Shown one piece after another: positions 9,901-20,579 of a DNA stretch of 64,000 nt (positions within the stretch are counted from its first letter, which is position 1; each line of letters begins with the position of its first letter). The position numbers were made by a program, and so were the translations under genes. The notes beneath the pieces were generated by a model. The model saw only the letters and a list, made by a program, of their open reading frames with translations, was not told the origin of the DNA and ran no database searches. Source of the DNA: Stereum hirsutum FP-91666 SS1 (taxonomy: Eukaryota > Basidiomycota > Agaricomycetes > Russulales > Stereaceae); assembly GCF_000264905.1 (NCBI RefSeq), contig NW_006763145.1, positions 3,261-67,260 on the forward strand, in the 5' to 3' direction.

Positions 9901-12900
9901 GTCTCGAAATGTGAGCTGAGCAGTGCTGAGGATCTGCAGGCCCTTCGGCTCGGACTTGTATGTCTTCGTACGCCCAGCGACCCACTTGTCTCTCTCCTCG
10001 AAATGGGTTATAAGTCTTTGAAGAGGCGACTTCGAACGAGCCTTTTTCGGAGGTGCAGCTGAGAGATCAGTGACTAGCTTTGACCGTACTGTTGGTGACA
10101 TGGTGCGATAGCACCGGTACAAAATCTCGAGGGGACAGTCCCAGAAACACGAGTTCGGAGCACGCCAACGATAGCCAACTAGTTCTCGATCCTTGAGACC
10201 TATTATCGGTATGGTGGTCGAAGGAGAATGAGCTTGAGATGAGGGGTCTCCAGGCGGTTGCTGAACAACTGATGTATCCTTCCGACGAGATCGACGAGTA
10301 GCAACATTGGGAGTATCTAGAAGGAAAGTAAGGATCATGTATGTAGACTTGGTATCGAAAGAATCACCGTTGCTTGTTTGGGGCACCACATTTGCTAACA
10401 TAGCGGCGGTATCTGGTGCTCTTCCATCGTTCGGGTCCCAAGGTCTTCGGCGTAGAGAGCGTAAGTTCGATTCAAGAGATGGTGCAGCTGCATCACCGGC
10501 TGATTAGTAGAACATATTTAAGTTATTGAGTATATCAGCTACAAGTAAGAGTGGATGGAGAAGGTAGAACGTACTCTTGATTGCTTCATATAATGCTTCA
10601 ATCTCTCGAACATACAGAAGCATTCCCTCTAGTCCAGCAATCAATCCCTTCTCGGTTCCAGAGGCTCGATGAAGCAGAGAGTGCTTCGCTTCGACCGGAT
10701 TGGATGTTCGTGGAACGTCCTGACGTGTAGATGGAGCAACAGTAGACTTGACCGGGAAGATCATGGACGCGTTTAACGGTTGGAGCCACCAGTCTAACCA
10801 TCTCGAGACCGAAGGGAAACCCTCCCGAAGCTCGAGAACAGCAGCATCGAACTGATCAAGTGTTGTGGTATCCGAGAGCAGCACACGAATAAGCCGCTCA
10901 AAAATCGGAACACGATCCTGGGGTACAAGTGCACCGTTACTTTTCAAGCGCATCACAGAGCGCTGGAAGTGCACAGAACAGCCGACAAGAAACTCTGTCG
11001 CCTCCTCCGTGAATTGGTCTCGCTGCAATTGCTGAGTCTCGGCAGACATCTGGGCCAAGCCCTTCGTAGATTCAAAGCGTAGCGCGACATACTCGTCGAT
11101 AAATGCTCGACGCTGGGCTGTCGAAAAGTCCATTACCTATCGGAACGAACAAGGAAGAACATGAGAGTAAGTAGCTCTTCCTCCTAAGATGAGTGAACAT
11201 CAAGCGTACCTGGGTGAACAGTTCGGGATTCCAGCGGTTTCCGGAAAATTCGTAAATCTGGCGAAAGAGATGGCGAAAGTGAGGGCGGAGGTGATCTGCG
11301 TCCAGCCCGTTGATCCACGAATACAGGACAGGAACCCAGGCTCGAAGTACCGGTGAAAACACACAGGTTGCTAGGACGTTTCCCACAAGGAAGTAACTGT
11401 GGTCCACGTCCGTAACACCACCACGTCGTCCAGACTCAGGCCCTCCCTCCTCCCGCTCAACACTCCATCGTTCGACGTACTCCTTCAGAATCTTCTTCAT
11501 GAACGGCGTCTGGAAGGTGATGTACTGCGGACGGTGAAGGTGCGAGTCGATGAGTACATCTCCATGATTGGTTTCGAATGCCGCTATTCCACCGAATATA
11601 TCGGTGTCATTTCGACGTGAACCCGTTGCTTCCAAGCCTAAACGACTCTTTGATTTGGCCACCTGAGCACGGGCGACGCGAGGATTCGCTAGAACGGGAC
11701 TGATGTTGCTGAGGGGAACCGACCCTCGGCCAGCTTGCCCGACTCGATACTGAAAAGCTGTGGCGTCGGGACGAAGTGCGACCTGCCGATCCAGTGCGTT
11801 ATTCTGTGCAAGAGAGAGCTTGGTCTTAGGAGCGGGCGGGCGTGGATGACCGTGTCCAATCTCGCTATGCTTCCACAGCAGCCAGAGCTTCCCATCACGT
11901 TCGAACTGGGGGAAGTGATATGACCGAGCTCCACATTGAACCAATATGTGCGTTATTGAAGAACAGCCGGCCTGAGAGCATTGCTCAGTACCCTGTGCAG
12001 TACGAGATGCCTTCTGAGTGGCGGGACGTGTGAGTTTCCCACAACCTTTCACAACGACTCCGTTGACAGGCACAGAGTCCGAGCAGATGAGAACGCCCAA
12101 GCACCTTCGGACACCAACTATCTGGCCTTCAAATGGATGATTGCCGTTAGAACGCCACTGCCAGAAAGTGAGCTTCCACTCGTCAAAGACATCGTCAACG
12201 AGGATCTCCCGGAACTGATATCCATCGGGCCAAACGAGAACTAGAGATGCTCGTTTAAGATCGTATACGTGTTGCGAATCGAGTTGAAGTACCTACGGTC
12301 GTTTGTTATGACCCCGGGCCCCATCACAACGTTCGGCAAATGGGCAGCCGCCAAAGGATCCGATGATTGAGGTTGAGTAGAGTGCGAAGGAGCTGCGCTG
12401 GAAAGTGGCACGGGCTGGTGAGTGAGATCGGTGGGCTGAGATGTGGCGGGAGGCATTGGGCCAGCTGGAACGATCATGTACTGCTGAGCTGGGAGTGTGG
12501 CGATGGCTGGGTACATTTGAGCGGCTGGTTGCGGAGGATGGGTACCTGGCCATGGCGGCGCAATGCTATGTTTTGTAAGGTGGGATAGTGAAAGTGCGGA
12601 GTGAGTGATCATGGATAGACAGAAGAGAGGTGGCGAAGAAGGAAACAAGATGTTAGATCTGAGTCAAATAGACGGTATAACTGAAGAGAATTAGAAAAAA
12701 GTTAGGTACCGAGAGTTAGATACGATGGCACTGGAGGGTGTTGGCATAATGGCCCCATTTGTTGCGAGCTCAGGACCAGGCAGCAAAGCGGCGGGTTGAG
12801 GTTGTGGGTTATTGACGGCGGCGGTCGGATTTTGGGGTTGTGATCGCACTCCTTTGATAAGAATTAACATGAGAGCTTAGACATCAGATGGAGACTGCGG

Positions 12901-13136
12901 GACGTACCTGGATTTTGGACGTCAACAAGGAGATTTAAAGTCTCTTTGACGTCAGACAACGACTCTCCAATTTCGGCGATCTGCTGTTGAGAGGCGACAC
13001 CAATATGCTCCAGGAAGCGCCGGAACATAGTATGTGATCTTGAATAAGAGAGTAGAAGGTCGAGAGCTGTGAGATCGTGGACGTTGCTCTTGAAAAACTT
13101 CACAAGGGAGAGCCATTGCCCCTGCGATCCCAGCAT
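6928..13136 (-). CDS. transposase-like / ubiquitin-hydrolase-like / PHD-finger multidomain protein
   Basis: About ten exons give a protein of roughly 1,800-1,900 aa. In order it shows: a helical N-terminus (MLGSQGQWLSLVKFF); a Pro/Gln/Ala linker; a GCM/WRKY-like Cys-His region (LLVWPDGYQFREI ... CLGVLIC ... CSQAGCSSI ... HSEIGHGHPRPP, 11800-12260); a transposase-like core (DVDHSYFLVGNVLATC, VLYSWINGLDADH, WLDWWLQPLNASMIFP, TSNPVEAKHSLLH, 10580-11440); a C19-like peptidase fold with candidate Cys (APNSCFWDCPLEILYRCY, about 10130-10180) and His (ANHYTCRF, about 9210-9230); a PHD finger (C-x2-C ... H-x2-C ... C-x2-C, 8215-8400); and a reader-like tail (RIVFLRLRN ... LEWQLGLIDW, then to 6928). 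Junctions such as ARNLK/FVKII and NDLL/VWPD keep frame. I know this pattern as a repeated Agaricomycete family without an agreed function. Transposition or chromatin activity is inference. Confidence 0.65.
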
Positions 13137-14374
13137 GTGGCACTGTCAACGGAAGCAAAACAGGATTGCGGGGTAGAGCCGGGGCGTTCTCGAGAATGCT
13201 TGGATGACTTTGTACGTCGTGCTTTATGGCCTGCTAGACTCAGGACAAGGTACCTCTACACGAAATAGAGAAAAAGTACGGTTAGCAAAGAAAAAGCAAC
13301 ACAAGGGGACCGAAAAGTTACTTCTGTCACATAAAAGCTAGATTCGTGATGTCAAAGCTAGTGTTGCGGACTCGAAGTTAGCATTATGCACAGAAAGCGA
13401 AGTTAATAAGTATCATTGCACGACTTACTCTTTGATACAGCATACTTCTTTTGTTCGTAGTGTCAGCATGCGACGACACCTCCAAGGAGAATACCCAACC
13501 ATGTTTGCCAAGCCACCCGACGTAGCGGCGACATTCAGACCCGAGTGATTGGCTCGTGCATACAGCACTTCTCCTCAATGCATCATGCACGTCCTCCGGC
13601 TCATGTACGAGCTGCTTGTCCTCAAAAGAAAGTGCATTATATTGAAGTACTAAAAGGACAGACTACTGTACATCCAATGTCTGCCTCACACTTGCGTGTT
13701 TCGGGGCTCAAGGCTCCGGAGACCCACCCAAGAGACTCAAAGCATACCTTTAAGAAGCGAGAGCTTGATCGCAAGGTCAAAAGTATGCTTGACTGATCAA
13801 CGACAGACCAGCGAGCAAGACTTTCGTAGCAGGAAGCCGCCAGGTGGAGTCGGGCTTGGCACGTCCCGAATAGACACATATATACTTAATTCGTGCATTC
13901 AAGAAAGATCTGAAACAAGCCGACACTAGTTATGTCCGAGCAATTGGACAGGGCAGAGACAAGGACTGAGCCAAAAGGAAATCGACCTGAAGAACGTCAA
14001 CAGAGCTAGAGTGTAACGGCAGTCGAAGAGCTCAAGCGTACGCGGAGGACTCACAATGACGTCATGTCGCTGTACGCGACAGCAACATGACGCCATAATG
14101 GCTGCGTGGGAGAACACAAACGCTGGCAGACAGCGCCGGAGGTCGCGACAGTGGAGGGGCGAGCAAGGCAATGACAGTGAAGGAGGAGGTGAAGGCGAAG
14201 GCGGTGACCGCAGCAGCAGCAGCGAGGATGAAAGAGATGCATGAGGGTGTGGAGGGAGAAAGGAAACGAAGCAGCGGAAAGCAAGCCACGTCGTTTTGGG
14301 GAAGCGTGGGAAAAGCGAAAGCACGAAATGCCACATTTTCTGGCGGGGAAAAAGCTACCGAAAAGTAGCTTTTA
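13137..14374. other. 5' flank and right interior of the 8.9-kb element
   Basis: This stretch should contain the promoter of the giant gene. It also contains diverged copies of the left-end AAAGCTAG motif (13330-13385) and the right terminal repeat (14344-14374). Small frames on both strands do not resemble known proteins. Confidence 0.4.
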
Positions 14375-14391
14375 CGCCACTCGATGCTACA
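14375..14391 (+). repeat. 17-bp direct repeat, right flank of 8.9-kb element
   Basis: Exact copy of the sequence at 5447-5463, immediately outside the right inverted-repeat end. Confidence 0.6.
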
Positions 14392-16115
14392 TCCTCGATG
14401 CTCCCTAAGAACAATACTCCCATATACGTTTCCAGAGTAACGCGGCCCGTATACAGTGAAGTCTTGACACTTTCCGACGTTCTCACAATATCTCTCACTC
14501 GATCTATATATGTAGAGCGCTTCGCCCGTCCTATGGACGACATCTCTTTTGGTCAGTCCGCCGCTTGCCTTATTTATTTATCATTTTTTTTTCATAACGT
14601 TATCGGCACGTGTCCAGCGTTTCCAGCTCTCTGAAACATGCCAGAATCTAGAGGAAAGACTGGCGATGACCAGAGGGACGTGAGGGCTCGGATGGTTGTC
14701 ACGACTGACGCTAGAATAGGGAGTGAAACCCGTTGGGAGCGACGACCCTAGATGTGGGCGGCCAGACCCGAACCTCTCGTTCACGAATAGAGGGAGACGA
14801 TTCCTCTGGCCGATTGGATTCATTGGGCAAGCAGAGAAAGAACCGCACCCACTTCCCAGGGTGAAACGACTTCACCATTGTGGCACAGCGTCCACGGTAA
14901 CAACGTGACTGAGTTGCGGCTTCCTTGTCGACCACAAGGCTGAGCATCGTCGCATTCGTTACTTTACGTCTCTTTGCAGAATCCTTTCGTTGTCGTATCA
15001 CTCTGATTCAGCGAGGTCCTGCTTGCTTGCCCCCGCCAAGGCCATGGTCTCCTCTGTTATAAGTCCTTCGGGCCTCGCTGTTACTTCGAGGGCCGTGTAG
15101 TGGTCATACACTGGCCGTGACTATGCTAGCCTGTGGCACTGGGGAGGTGACCGATGGCCGGCGAAGTTCTGCAGGCTCAATGAGCAAAGTGTCTTATGTC
15201 TTCGAAACATGAGTTCCTTTGGGCAAAACGCACAAACGTCACTCTTTTGGGCTTGATGTCGGCGCTTCTAACAAGCTTGCATCAAAATAGGTAATGCCAT
15301 GATGAACCTGAACAGTGATATATTGATCTGTGAGTCCACTTTTTCATTGACGGCGCCAGTTTACGTCGATGCGATGAGAGACCTAATGAACAGATATCCG
15401 GAGATGCAGCAGCCACCCGAACTTAACTTAGGACGGGCCAACAACGTTGCAGCGTTGGTTTGCAAAACGTGAAGAAGTGCCGCAGTGCGTTTCGTGGCTG
15501 TTTTGTTAAGCAACGTTGCATTGTTCCCGGCAGCTTTGGTGCATAACACGTCGTGTTCTCCTATCGAATCCCAAGCGCATCACAATCGCGACGAAGTGGT
15601 GTGCATTAGCAGCGTGTCCTCTCGACTTATTTCGGCATACAGATATTACGACTGTCTTATGCCCTATGTCCTGCCGAACTCTACTTGTACTGAAAATTTC
15701 TGTACATGATCAAGTGCACCCCCCTGCTATACTTCCATAGCGTGCCGTTTTGGCGGAGGGGTTCAGTGACCTACTCGATCACCTAGTTCTCAATGAGATA
15801 CGGGGAAAACTTCAGGCAGTGCCTATACAGCAAGACAAGGAATGCGGCAGCTGCATGTCTTCGATTACTTACTCGTGAACTTCGTGCCACTTGTAGCGAG
15901 GTTGCTAAGATGAAGGAAAGCAGGTCGTCCTCTCAGTCTGAGGTGCTCCGTTTTTGACCATAACTAAACATGGAGAATACTAGCGCCCAATTTTTGATGC
16001 CATCACGTGGAAGGACGTGGAGCGCGTTTACGGCTGAAATCAGTCGAGGGTGTATAAAGTATGGCACCTACGAGCGAGTCCATTCAAACTGTCTGCTTCT
16101 TCCAACTCAAAGCCC
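14392..16115. other. intergenic, no gene supported
   Basis: Short overlapping frames occur on both strands with no recognisable family and no consistent splice pattern. The last part is the promoter of the plus-strand caspase-like gene. Any downstream half of a host gene broken by the 8.9-kb element would start at 14392, but I see no convincing continuation. Confidence 0.4.
16053..16058 (+). promoter_or_regulatory. TATA box of the caspase-like gene
   Basis: TATAAA lies 58 nt before the chosen ATG at 16116. This supports that start over in-frame alternatives further inside the gene. Confidence 0.5.
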
Positions 16116-18615
16116 ATGACTGAAGAAACTCTGTCTCACTTGATGGCTCGCCAGTGTGCGTATATGTACATCGGGTGTTTGATCCTGTCTAACTTATTCG
16201 TTCTTTTGGGGAATGAAGTGTGGGTACTGATGCTGTTTTCTCGAGAGAATTTCGCCTTGATGACATTATGCGTGTCACCCTGTCTTATTATTCTCGCGCT
16301 CTTATCACTTACACGAAGACATTCTCGACCTCGAGACGCCCCTCAACAGGTTTGTTTTGTGATCATGTACCGCATGACGCTGAGAGCTGAACATACTCAT
16401 ATTAATCAGGATAGAGGAAGGTAAAAGTCCACGGGATGTCCGGATATACATCGTTTAACGCTAATTTCAGCCACAGACAAAGACATATGTTCGCCTTGAT
16501 AGTCGGCATTGACTCATATCGGTCCGATCAGATCCCCAACCTGACTGGAGCCGTCGCGGATGCCTTAGCCGTTTGCAGCTCCATATCTAGTTATGCGCAA
16601 CTGCATTTCTCTGCGTTCCATACAGCAGTCCTCTTAAATGAGCAGGCGACCAAAGCCACCATCATCCGCGAGCTTCAGAGTTTGAAAACGAACGAGCGTA
16701 TTCAGCGCGATGATCCCATACTGATATACTTTGCTGGTTATGGGTCCTCATTTGCTGCTCCAAGACTTCGAAGTAGCTCGCCCTCCAGAGATGGTCACGG
16801 CCCGGAGAAAATTAAAACCTTCGTTCCTCATGACTGCGACGAGACCGTCAGCGCGATATCGGATCGAACGATAGTGGCTTATTTGGACGATCTAGCTAAT
16901 ATCAAGGGTGATAATATTGTGACTAGTTTGATTTATATTGCACTGTTAGTCGGATACTCATAGATTGCTATGTCTTTCAGACACTTATAGCGGACTGCTC
17001 TCATTCGAAACCCGATCCTCGCCATGCTGAAAACATGCCTAGTCTTCGCACACGCTTCGTGGAGCTCCAGACTTCCTTCATGTTCTCGGACATTGACGCC
17101 CATGTGTCACCAAGACCGCCCTCACACGACCGCTCCATGTCTAGCCATCAAACCTCGCATGTTTTTCTTTCCGCTTGCGGAGGGGACGAATCTGCGTATG
17201 AAGTGAATGGAAGAGGTGTTTTCACACGTGCTTTACTGAAGGTTCTCGAGTCTGCGGCAAGTGAGCGCGTTAGTTGCGAGGAGCTCGTGAAGAAGCTCGC
17301 TATTCTTCCATCGTACGTCCCAGTGATATTAATTGACGTGACCCGCGCGTGCAGGTTTCGTGCATTGAAACTGATCTTAGTAAATTGCTTGTAGGCAGAG
17401 CCCACGATGCGAGGGCAATCATCGCGACCGACTTCTTTTCACCACGGAATCGGCGGGAACTCCTAGCGATGAAAATGCAAATTTCCTTTCGTCATTTGTT
17501 ATTCTTCGGCGACCCACACTGCCTATAGTCCGTGATAACGCTACATTATCAGCCGCGACATCTCTGCCCACGAGCAGAGAGTATATTGTCCGGATCAGCA
17601 TCGAAGTTGACCACCAGCTAGGCAATGTGGTCCAACCTCTCATGGACAGGCTCATCGCAGATGGTTTTGATACCAATACACTTGTATCTGCTGCACCAAA
17701 GGACTCCACGGAACCACTAGATGCTCGTCTTCAAATATCCGTGGTGAACGGCGTCGCTGTATTTGACCACTTCACAACACACCCTCTCGACCATAACTCC
17801 CTACCCAGCAGTTCAGTACTTCCGACCAGGCTCCCCTTCACTGCCAGGCCCGATATCGATTTTCTCTCTCCAGTAATCCTGGCGGCCGTACGGTGGTATT
17901 GTCACCTCCGATGTCAACCTTCGAAGCACATATTGTGCGACGACGGTAAGGTGACGATTGATTTTACGGAGCTCGCAGTCGTGTATGATGACATGGAGAT
18001 GCCGGACCATCTCGTTCCTTCGGGGCCGAACCTTGTATCGACTGGTCCCCAACTTGGAAATGTAGTCGATTTGGTGGTGGACAGTAGCAAGTTGTATGGG
18101 CAGACTATCAGAAGTTCTCATCCTCATGCGCTCTATCCCTACCTGTTCTACTTTGGAAGTGGTGATTTTAGCGTTGGTACGTCCTGTTTTTGTTTACATT
18201 TTCTCGCTACGCCATAGTCCAGAACCTTTCTCTGATACCGTTTCTCTCCCCCTACTCGGATACCGCATTACCGACTGTTTCAGTCCCATGCTATCTTGTG
18301 CCGAACTCCAACTCAAGAAATATCGCGAATGCCCCCCTATCCGCAGACAGTCCTGCTCTGGGAGTAGGCTATGGCTCGGACGACGCAGTGCCCTATAGCT
18401 ATTTTCTCCCAGACGGAAAGGACATCGATGTAGGGTATCTTAAGCTATTCTTAACGACAACATGGTTCGACATGGCCTGGATTTCACAAGGATATCCTTT
18501 TCCGGAGCTAAAACAGGACGATGAAAGGAAAAGAGTGGAGATGCTTAGTTGCAATGTTTGTGACGAGGTCACCGTTGCTGTGGTGCAGAGGAGGTTCAAT
18601 TCTGCTAAACAGTAG
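16116..18615 (+). CDS. catalytically dead caspase-like (C14) protein with membrane hairpin
   Basis: Exons 16116-16420, 16471-16918, 16981-17312, 17395-18176 and 18284-18615 sum to 2199 nt (732 aa). Residues about 10-75 hold two hydrophobic segments (IGCLILSNLFVLL and LCVSPCLIILALLSL). The caspase p20 fold starts at FALIVGIDSYRS. The catalytic motifs are changed: the expected His-Gly reads FAGYGSS (His to Tyr), and the expected DCCHS reads ADCSHSKPD (catalytic Cys to Ser). Other landmarks remain: HDCDE, LSACGGDESAYEVNG, GVFTRALL, SPRCEGNHRDRLLF. The C-terminal third (WYCHLRCQ ... PYLFYFGSGDF ... GYLKLFLTT ... VQRR) is the extension typical of Agaricomycete caspase-like proteins. It lies tail to tail with a paralogue that keeps both residues (24125-19174). 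A regulatory or scaffold role is inferred. A 66-nt in-frame stretch (16350-16415) in exon 1 could be a further intron. Confidence 0.8.
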
Positions 18616-19173
18616 ACATTTTAGCCCATGTTTGAAGGGACTCACGTTCCGCGGACCGTATATATGACGTGTGTTTTAATGCTAGCAATGGTCGACCATT
18701 CCAGAAGTGGTCGAGGGCCAAGACCGCCACTATGTCCCTTACTTGTATTTGTCTCAGCACTCATAGAGAACTAATTGTTCCAGGACTATCTGCAAGCATC
18801 GAGGTAGCTTGCTGCATTTTATCGATATTTTTCTTCGCAGTAACCCTTGACCATCCTTCGTACCTAATTAATCTTCCAGCTGCAACTGACTTTACGAAGG
18901 ACTCTGCGTGGTAGACACTCAATAATCTGTTCTCTGCATCTACTCCACGACATTAACATCTCTACTTTAAGCCATGCGAGAGTACGCCGTATCAGAGTAA
19001 TGATAACATGCATTGTATCAAAAACGGACGATACGAGTGGCCGAGCATATCAACATCATATCTTGTACAAAGCACCCAGCGCCTGGTATAACGGTGTATT
19101 GATACCACATTCACCTTTCGAAAAACTTCGTATCTTCTCATGACTATTCTCCAGTATCACTTCCCTGCCAGAA
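18616..19173. other. shared 3' region between convergent caspase genes
   Basis: Convergent 3' flanks. No gene, RNA or inverted repeat is recognised. Confidence 0.5.
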
Positions 19174-20579
19174 TCAAGATCGACGCTGCACAATCGTAAG
19201 AGTAATCTCGTCCCACACCAACTTCTGAAACCTCTCTTTCCAGTTCGGGACCCCCTGGTGCGCCCGCCCAGCTCTCCTTTCGAAAGCCGAATTTTGTGTG
19301 ATACACGAGAGGTCGACGTACTTCGTTGTTATGAACAATTTATAAAAGCCTCGGTCAATATTTTGTCCCTCGAGCAGGTCATAGGTGTATGGAGAAGCAC
19401 CCCCCGTGCCGTAACCAATAGGCAAAGAATTCTGGGAAAGGAGCGGGTCAGGCGTTCCATTTGCGGTAGGGATGGACGGAAGATAAGCTGAGGCTACGCA
19501 AAGGTATAGAAAGAAAATAGTCAGAATTCGTCATTACTGTAGATTGTCTCCAAGTGAAGGATCGTACTGATGCTGAAATCACTATTGCTGAAGTAGAAGA
19601 GATGTGGATGTATGTCGAGATCAGATGCATTCTTGATTTTCTGTCCGTATAACTTCTCCGAGTCTATCAAAATGTCGACTACGCCTTGGCCTCCGGAGGT
19701 TGTCGAGATGAGATCGTATGGAAATGGCTTGAGGTCTTTTGGCCTACCTCTGGCATCGAACACCTGCTCGAGCTCTGTGAATTCGACGGTGATTTCGCCG
19801 GTCCCGGTCAATGCATGTTGTGCTGGCTTTCGTAGGAGATGGTAGTACCAATGGATGGCGGCGAACAGGATAGGAGAGAGATGATCAAAATCCGGCTGTG
19901 TGGTGAAAGGTAGGCGTTTGAATTCTTCCATTCCGGGAGAAGAAGTCAGAGAGGCGGTGATTGTTGGGAGGATGGTCAAATCATCGAAGACGGCGACATT
20001 TTTGTCCATCGATACTTTGAGTCGTGCATCTCCAGGCTTCGGCTTCATGAAACTAAGAGCATTGATGCAGAACCCGTCTGTTTCAAATTTCCTTCTGAGC
20101 GGTTCGACGATGCTTTCGAGGCCTTTCTCCAAGTCGATATGGATGCGTAGTGCAGGTGCGTCATTGGTGGTCAACAGCTGTCCCCGGGCCGTATCTGCGC
20201 GAACGGAAGGACTAGCCTCGAAGCCATGCTTGTCGGATGAACTCCGAACGATTACGGTGGACTCGCCTCCAAGGGCTCTCACAAGTTCCACAATCGGGGC
20301 CGTCTCCGTGGAGAATATTCTGCGATCAAGCATTGTTCGTAATCCCTGGCACTGTGGGTTTTGCCTGCCGAAGAATAATGCATGAAAAAGGAAAAAAAAA
20401 ATGAGGAGTCAGAAGAGTAATAATTAAGGCCTAAATAATGTAAATTCACCCTTTCAAGTCAGGAATCCTCGCCATCAACTGCCTGTAACTCAAATTCTGT
20501 CCAATAACCTGCTTGAGCGTCTGTAGTAGAGCACTCGTAAAGACTCCGGAACCATTCGCTTCGTTTGCGTCTTCGTCTA

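Larger units (their letters stand above)
5464..14374 (-). mobile_element. 8.9-kb transposon-like element with one giant gene
   Basis: The left end (AAAGTAAC, T-run, then GTAACTTTTTCCC at 5474-5501) resembles the reverse complement of the right end (AAAAGCTACTTTTCGGTAGC, then TTTTTCCCC, read from 14373 down). A 17-bp direct repeat (5447-5463 and 14375-14391) brackets the interval. Near the left end lies a 48-bp near-perfect palindrome (5522-5569). Its AAAGCTAG/TTCG motif recurs in diverged form at about 13335-13385 inside the right end, as subterminal repeats do. The interval contains essentially one gene, a transposase-like multidomain protein on the minus strand (6928-13136). The left end has about 10 extra bases (GGTTAGTACG) before the inverted repeat starts, so the exact termini are uncertain. 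Confidence 0.55.
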
